Below, piece by piece: positions 62,681-64,000 of a DNA stretch of 64,000 nucleotides. The stretch lies in assembly GCA_035549075.1 (NCBI GenBank), contig DASZRT010000151.1, forward strand, positions 1-64,000. Direction: 5' to 3'. Below the pieces are notes generated by a model that did not search any database, was not told the DNA's origin, and saw only the letters and a list, made by a program, of their open reading frames with translations. Position 1 is the stretch's first letter; each line of letters begins with the position of its first letter. The position numbers and the translations under genes are program-made. The stretch is from DASZFV01 sp035549075. Its GTDB lineage: Bacteria; Myxococcota_A; Polyangia; Fen-1088.

Positions 62681-63721
62681 CTAGAGACCGAAGGGGTATT
62701 GGCCGGACGGGTCCTTCATCGCAGCGCCCGTGCGCATCTGCAAGTGATCGAGGTAGACGACGCCGTGCCACTCCATGCCCTTCGGCAGGTTGGCGGGCGC
62801 CGTGATGCGGAAGCCGAGGCCCGTGACGTTCATCGGCACCGTCGGGAACGTCGTCGCATTGATGCCGAAGTACTTGAACTCAGCGTGCTGGTAGTCGAGC
62901 CAGTTCGCGTAGCCGATCGGCTGCGCCTTGCCGGCGACGATGATGCCCGTCGGCGTCTCGATCACCATCTGCGCCGAGATCGTGAACGGCGGCTTCGTCG
63001 GCCCGTCGAGCTGGATCCACGCGAGCGAGTCGCGTCCCACGGCCGTGGGGATCGGCAGGCCGTTGCCCGTCGTCGGGAAGCGCACGATGACCTCGCCCTG
63101 CAGCGCCTTTGCGTCGCCGCCGCCGACGATGTCGACGCCGATCGTGAGCTCTTTGCTGAAGCAGTATGGGCTGCAGTCGTTGATCTCGTAGTACCCGAGC
63201 GCCGTGCCGTAGTCGGTGATGCGGATCGAGCCCACCGGCTGCGGGTACGAGTACCTGTCCTCGAAGTCGAGGCTCTGCAGCAGGAAGTCGCACTCGTTCG
63301 TCGGCTTCTGCGAGGGGATCGGCGACGGCTTCTTCACGAGGCACGTCGGCGTGGTGCGGCCGCCGGCGTCGGGCGGAAGCACGAACTCGCCGTCGGTCGT
63401 CGCGCCCGCGTCGGTGTTCGTCGAGCCGCCGCCGCCCGTCGAGCCGCCCGCGCCCGTCGAGCCGCCGCTACCCGTCGAGCCGCCGGTCGAGGTCGAACCG
63501 CCCGTGCCCGTCGAGCCGCTGTTGCCGCCCGTCGACGTCGTGCCGCCCGTGCCCGAATCACCGCCCGTCGACGTCGTGCCGCCCGTGCCCGCGCCCGTCG
63601 TCCCGCCCGTCGCCGATGATCCACCGTTGCCACCCGAGCCACCGCGCGGCGGCTCCGAGCTCGTGCAAGCAACGGCCGCGAGGACGCAAACGACCACCAA
63701 GCGAACGCCGGACAAACGCAT
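62681..63721 (-). CDS. Gly-linker lipoprotein with carbohydrate-binding-like C-terminus (paralogue B)
   Basis: 346 aa from ATG 63721 (GAGGAG upstream). LVVVCVLAAVAC gives the lipobox; CTSSEPPR immediately after the Cys is the same as in paralogue A. A Gly/Ser/Thr linker (GGTTSTGG, GGSTGGGG types) is followed by the ~210-residue domain: ITDYGTALGYYEINDCSPYCFSKELTIGVDIVGG, VGRDSLAWIQLDGPTKPPFTISAQM and GMEWHGVVYLDHLQMR. The alignment with paralogue A is clear throughout the domain, so the pair arose by tandem duplication. Both genes are likely on one transcript. Ligand unknown. Confidence 0.72.
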   Translation of the reverse strand: MRLSGVRLVVVCVLAAVACTSSEPPRGGSGGNGGSSATGGTTGAGTGGTTSTGGDSGTGGTTSTGGNSGSTGTGGSTSTGGSTGSGGSTGAGGSTGGGGSTNTDAGATTDGEFVLPPDAGGRTTPTCLVKKPSPIPSQKPTNECDFLLQSLDFEDRYSYPQPVGSIRITDYGTALGYYEINDCSPYCFSKELTIGVDIVGGGDAKALQGEVIVRFPTTGNGLPIPTAVGRDSLAWIQLDGPTKPPFTISAQMVIETPTGIIVAGKAQPIGYANWLDYQHAEFKYFGINATTFPTVPMNVTGLGFRITAPANLPKGMEWHGVVYLDHLQMRTGAAMKDPSGQYPFGL

Positions 63722-63814
63722 CAAATGAAATCTCCTCGAACGAAAGATTTCGACTCTCTCACGCGGCTCCGTCGACGGACCGTGCATCCCCTCGCAAAGA
63801 GATGCACCCAATTT

Positions 63815-64000
63815 TCAACGTCGCTCGCGGCCCGTAATGAGGCGCGCGCCGTGTCGAAACCTCACGTACGACCAGAACCAATCGGCCAGCACCGACAACC
63901 GGTTCTTGAAGTCGATGAGGTACCACAGGTGCACGAACAGCCAGGCGAGCCACGCGACCACGCCCGACATCCGGAGCTTGCCCACCTGCGCCACGGCGCG
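63815..64000 (-). CDS. ndh: Type II NADH dehydrogenase (NDH-2), C-terminal end (5' part outside window)
   Basis: Frame open to the end of the window; 61 residues. RAVAQVGKLRMSGVVAWLAWLFVHLWYLI, shown here by key stretches MSGVVAWLAWLFVHLWYLID and KNRLSVLADWFWSYV with RHGARLIT, is the C-terminal membrane-anchoring helix region of NDH-2 type FAD oxidoreductases (WLFVHLWYLIDFKNR and FRHGARLITG are typical). It transfers electrons from NADH to quinone without proton pumping. The FAD and NADH domains must lie beyond 64000 on the minus strand. Gene end at 63815 is firm. Confidence 0.8.
   Translation of the reverse strand, partial: RAVAQVGKLRMSGVVAWLAWLFVHLWYLIDFKNRLSVLADWFWSYVRFRHGARLITGRERR

Noticed and set aside
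61657..63619. Plus-strand Pro/Val-rich frames opposite the Gly-linker lipoproteins
   Set aside because: Complement of Gly/Thr-rich linkers always yields Pro-rich translation; no independent start signals or motifs.

Overview
The window is GC-rich (roughly two thirds or more G+C by eye) and gene-dense, and it reads like the chromosome of a large-genome myxobacterium, most likely Myxococcota of the Polyangiales/Sorangiineae type. The basis is the mix of families: eukaryote-like Ser/Thr kinases with TPR tails, AAA+ sigma-54-type regulators (one with an FHA domain), many lipoproteins with long Gly/Thr/Ala linkers, a DUF1592/DUF1552 pair, sigma/FecR and ECF/zf-HC2 pairs, and two EmrAB-type pumps. 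No phage or insertion sequence was recognised. Taxonomy is inferred from gene content only.

Layout. 1-9.4 kb: the end of rpoD, then a compact run (biotinyl carrier protein, outer-membrane protein, FtsW/RodA-like protein, ArsA-like ATPase), a Ser/Thr kinase with TPRs and a CBM9/DUF5916 outer-membrane protein. 9.5-15.8 kb: the most unusual locus. Two small genes encode tandem-repeat peptides (units with K-A-G-G ... N-H-N/S-R), each behind a sigma-54-like -24/-12 element. They face an overlapping pair of ABC exporters, one carrying an intact C39 (double-glycine) peptidase domain. This looks like a multi-copy secreted peptide (RiPP/microcin-like) system without a recognisable modifying enzyme. 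15.8-30.6 kb: TPR protein, FHA-AAA+ regulator with no GAFTGA loop, RlmI-type methyltransferase, EmrA/EmrB pump, ECF sigma factor and anti-sigma factor, outer-membrane protein, RadC, RecQ with a long basic tail, a nucleotide-sugar epimerase and TlyA.

30.7-40.5 kb: tRNA-Ala(CGC), surface lipoproteins, ADP-ribosylglycohydrolase, orphan Phd-type antitoxin, response regulator/histidine kinase pair, DUF2071 protein, a minimal LuxR-type HTH protein, cysteine synthase, and a DUF1592-DUF1552 operon. 40.5-41.1 kb: a gene-free 548-bp near-perfect palindrome. 41.1-46.3 kb: TetR-MFS-HlyD operon and a second Ser/Thr kinase. 46.3-50.3 kb (minus): a four-gene operon, sigma-70 -> FecR/TPR -> membrane protein -> secreted parallel beta-helix protein.

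50.4-64 kb: exported carbohydrate-active and esterase lipoproteins (GH95-like, PHB-depolymerase/feruloyl-esterase-like), a class I methyltransferase-like protein, an apparently exported pirin, a second sigma-54-type activator with GAFTGS, a flotillin/SPFH protein, a membrane hybrid histidine kinase, two paralogous Gly-linker lipoproteins with beta-sandwich-like C-termini, and the C-terminal end of a type II NADH dehydrogenase. Several promoters appear to sit within 8-10 nt of the start codon, suggesting leaderless transcripts. All assignments come from reading translations and motifs, with no database search.
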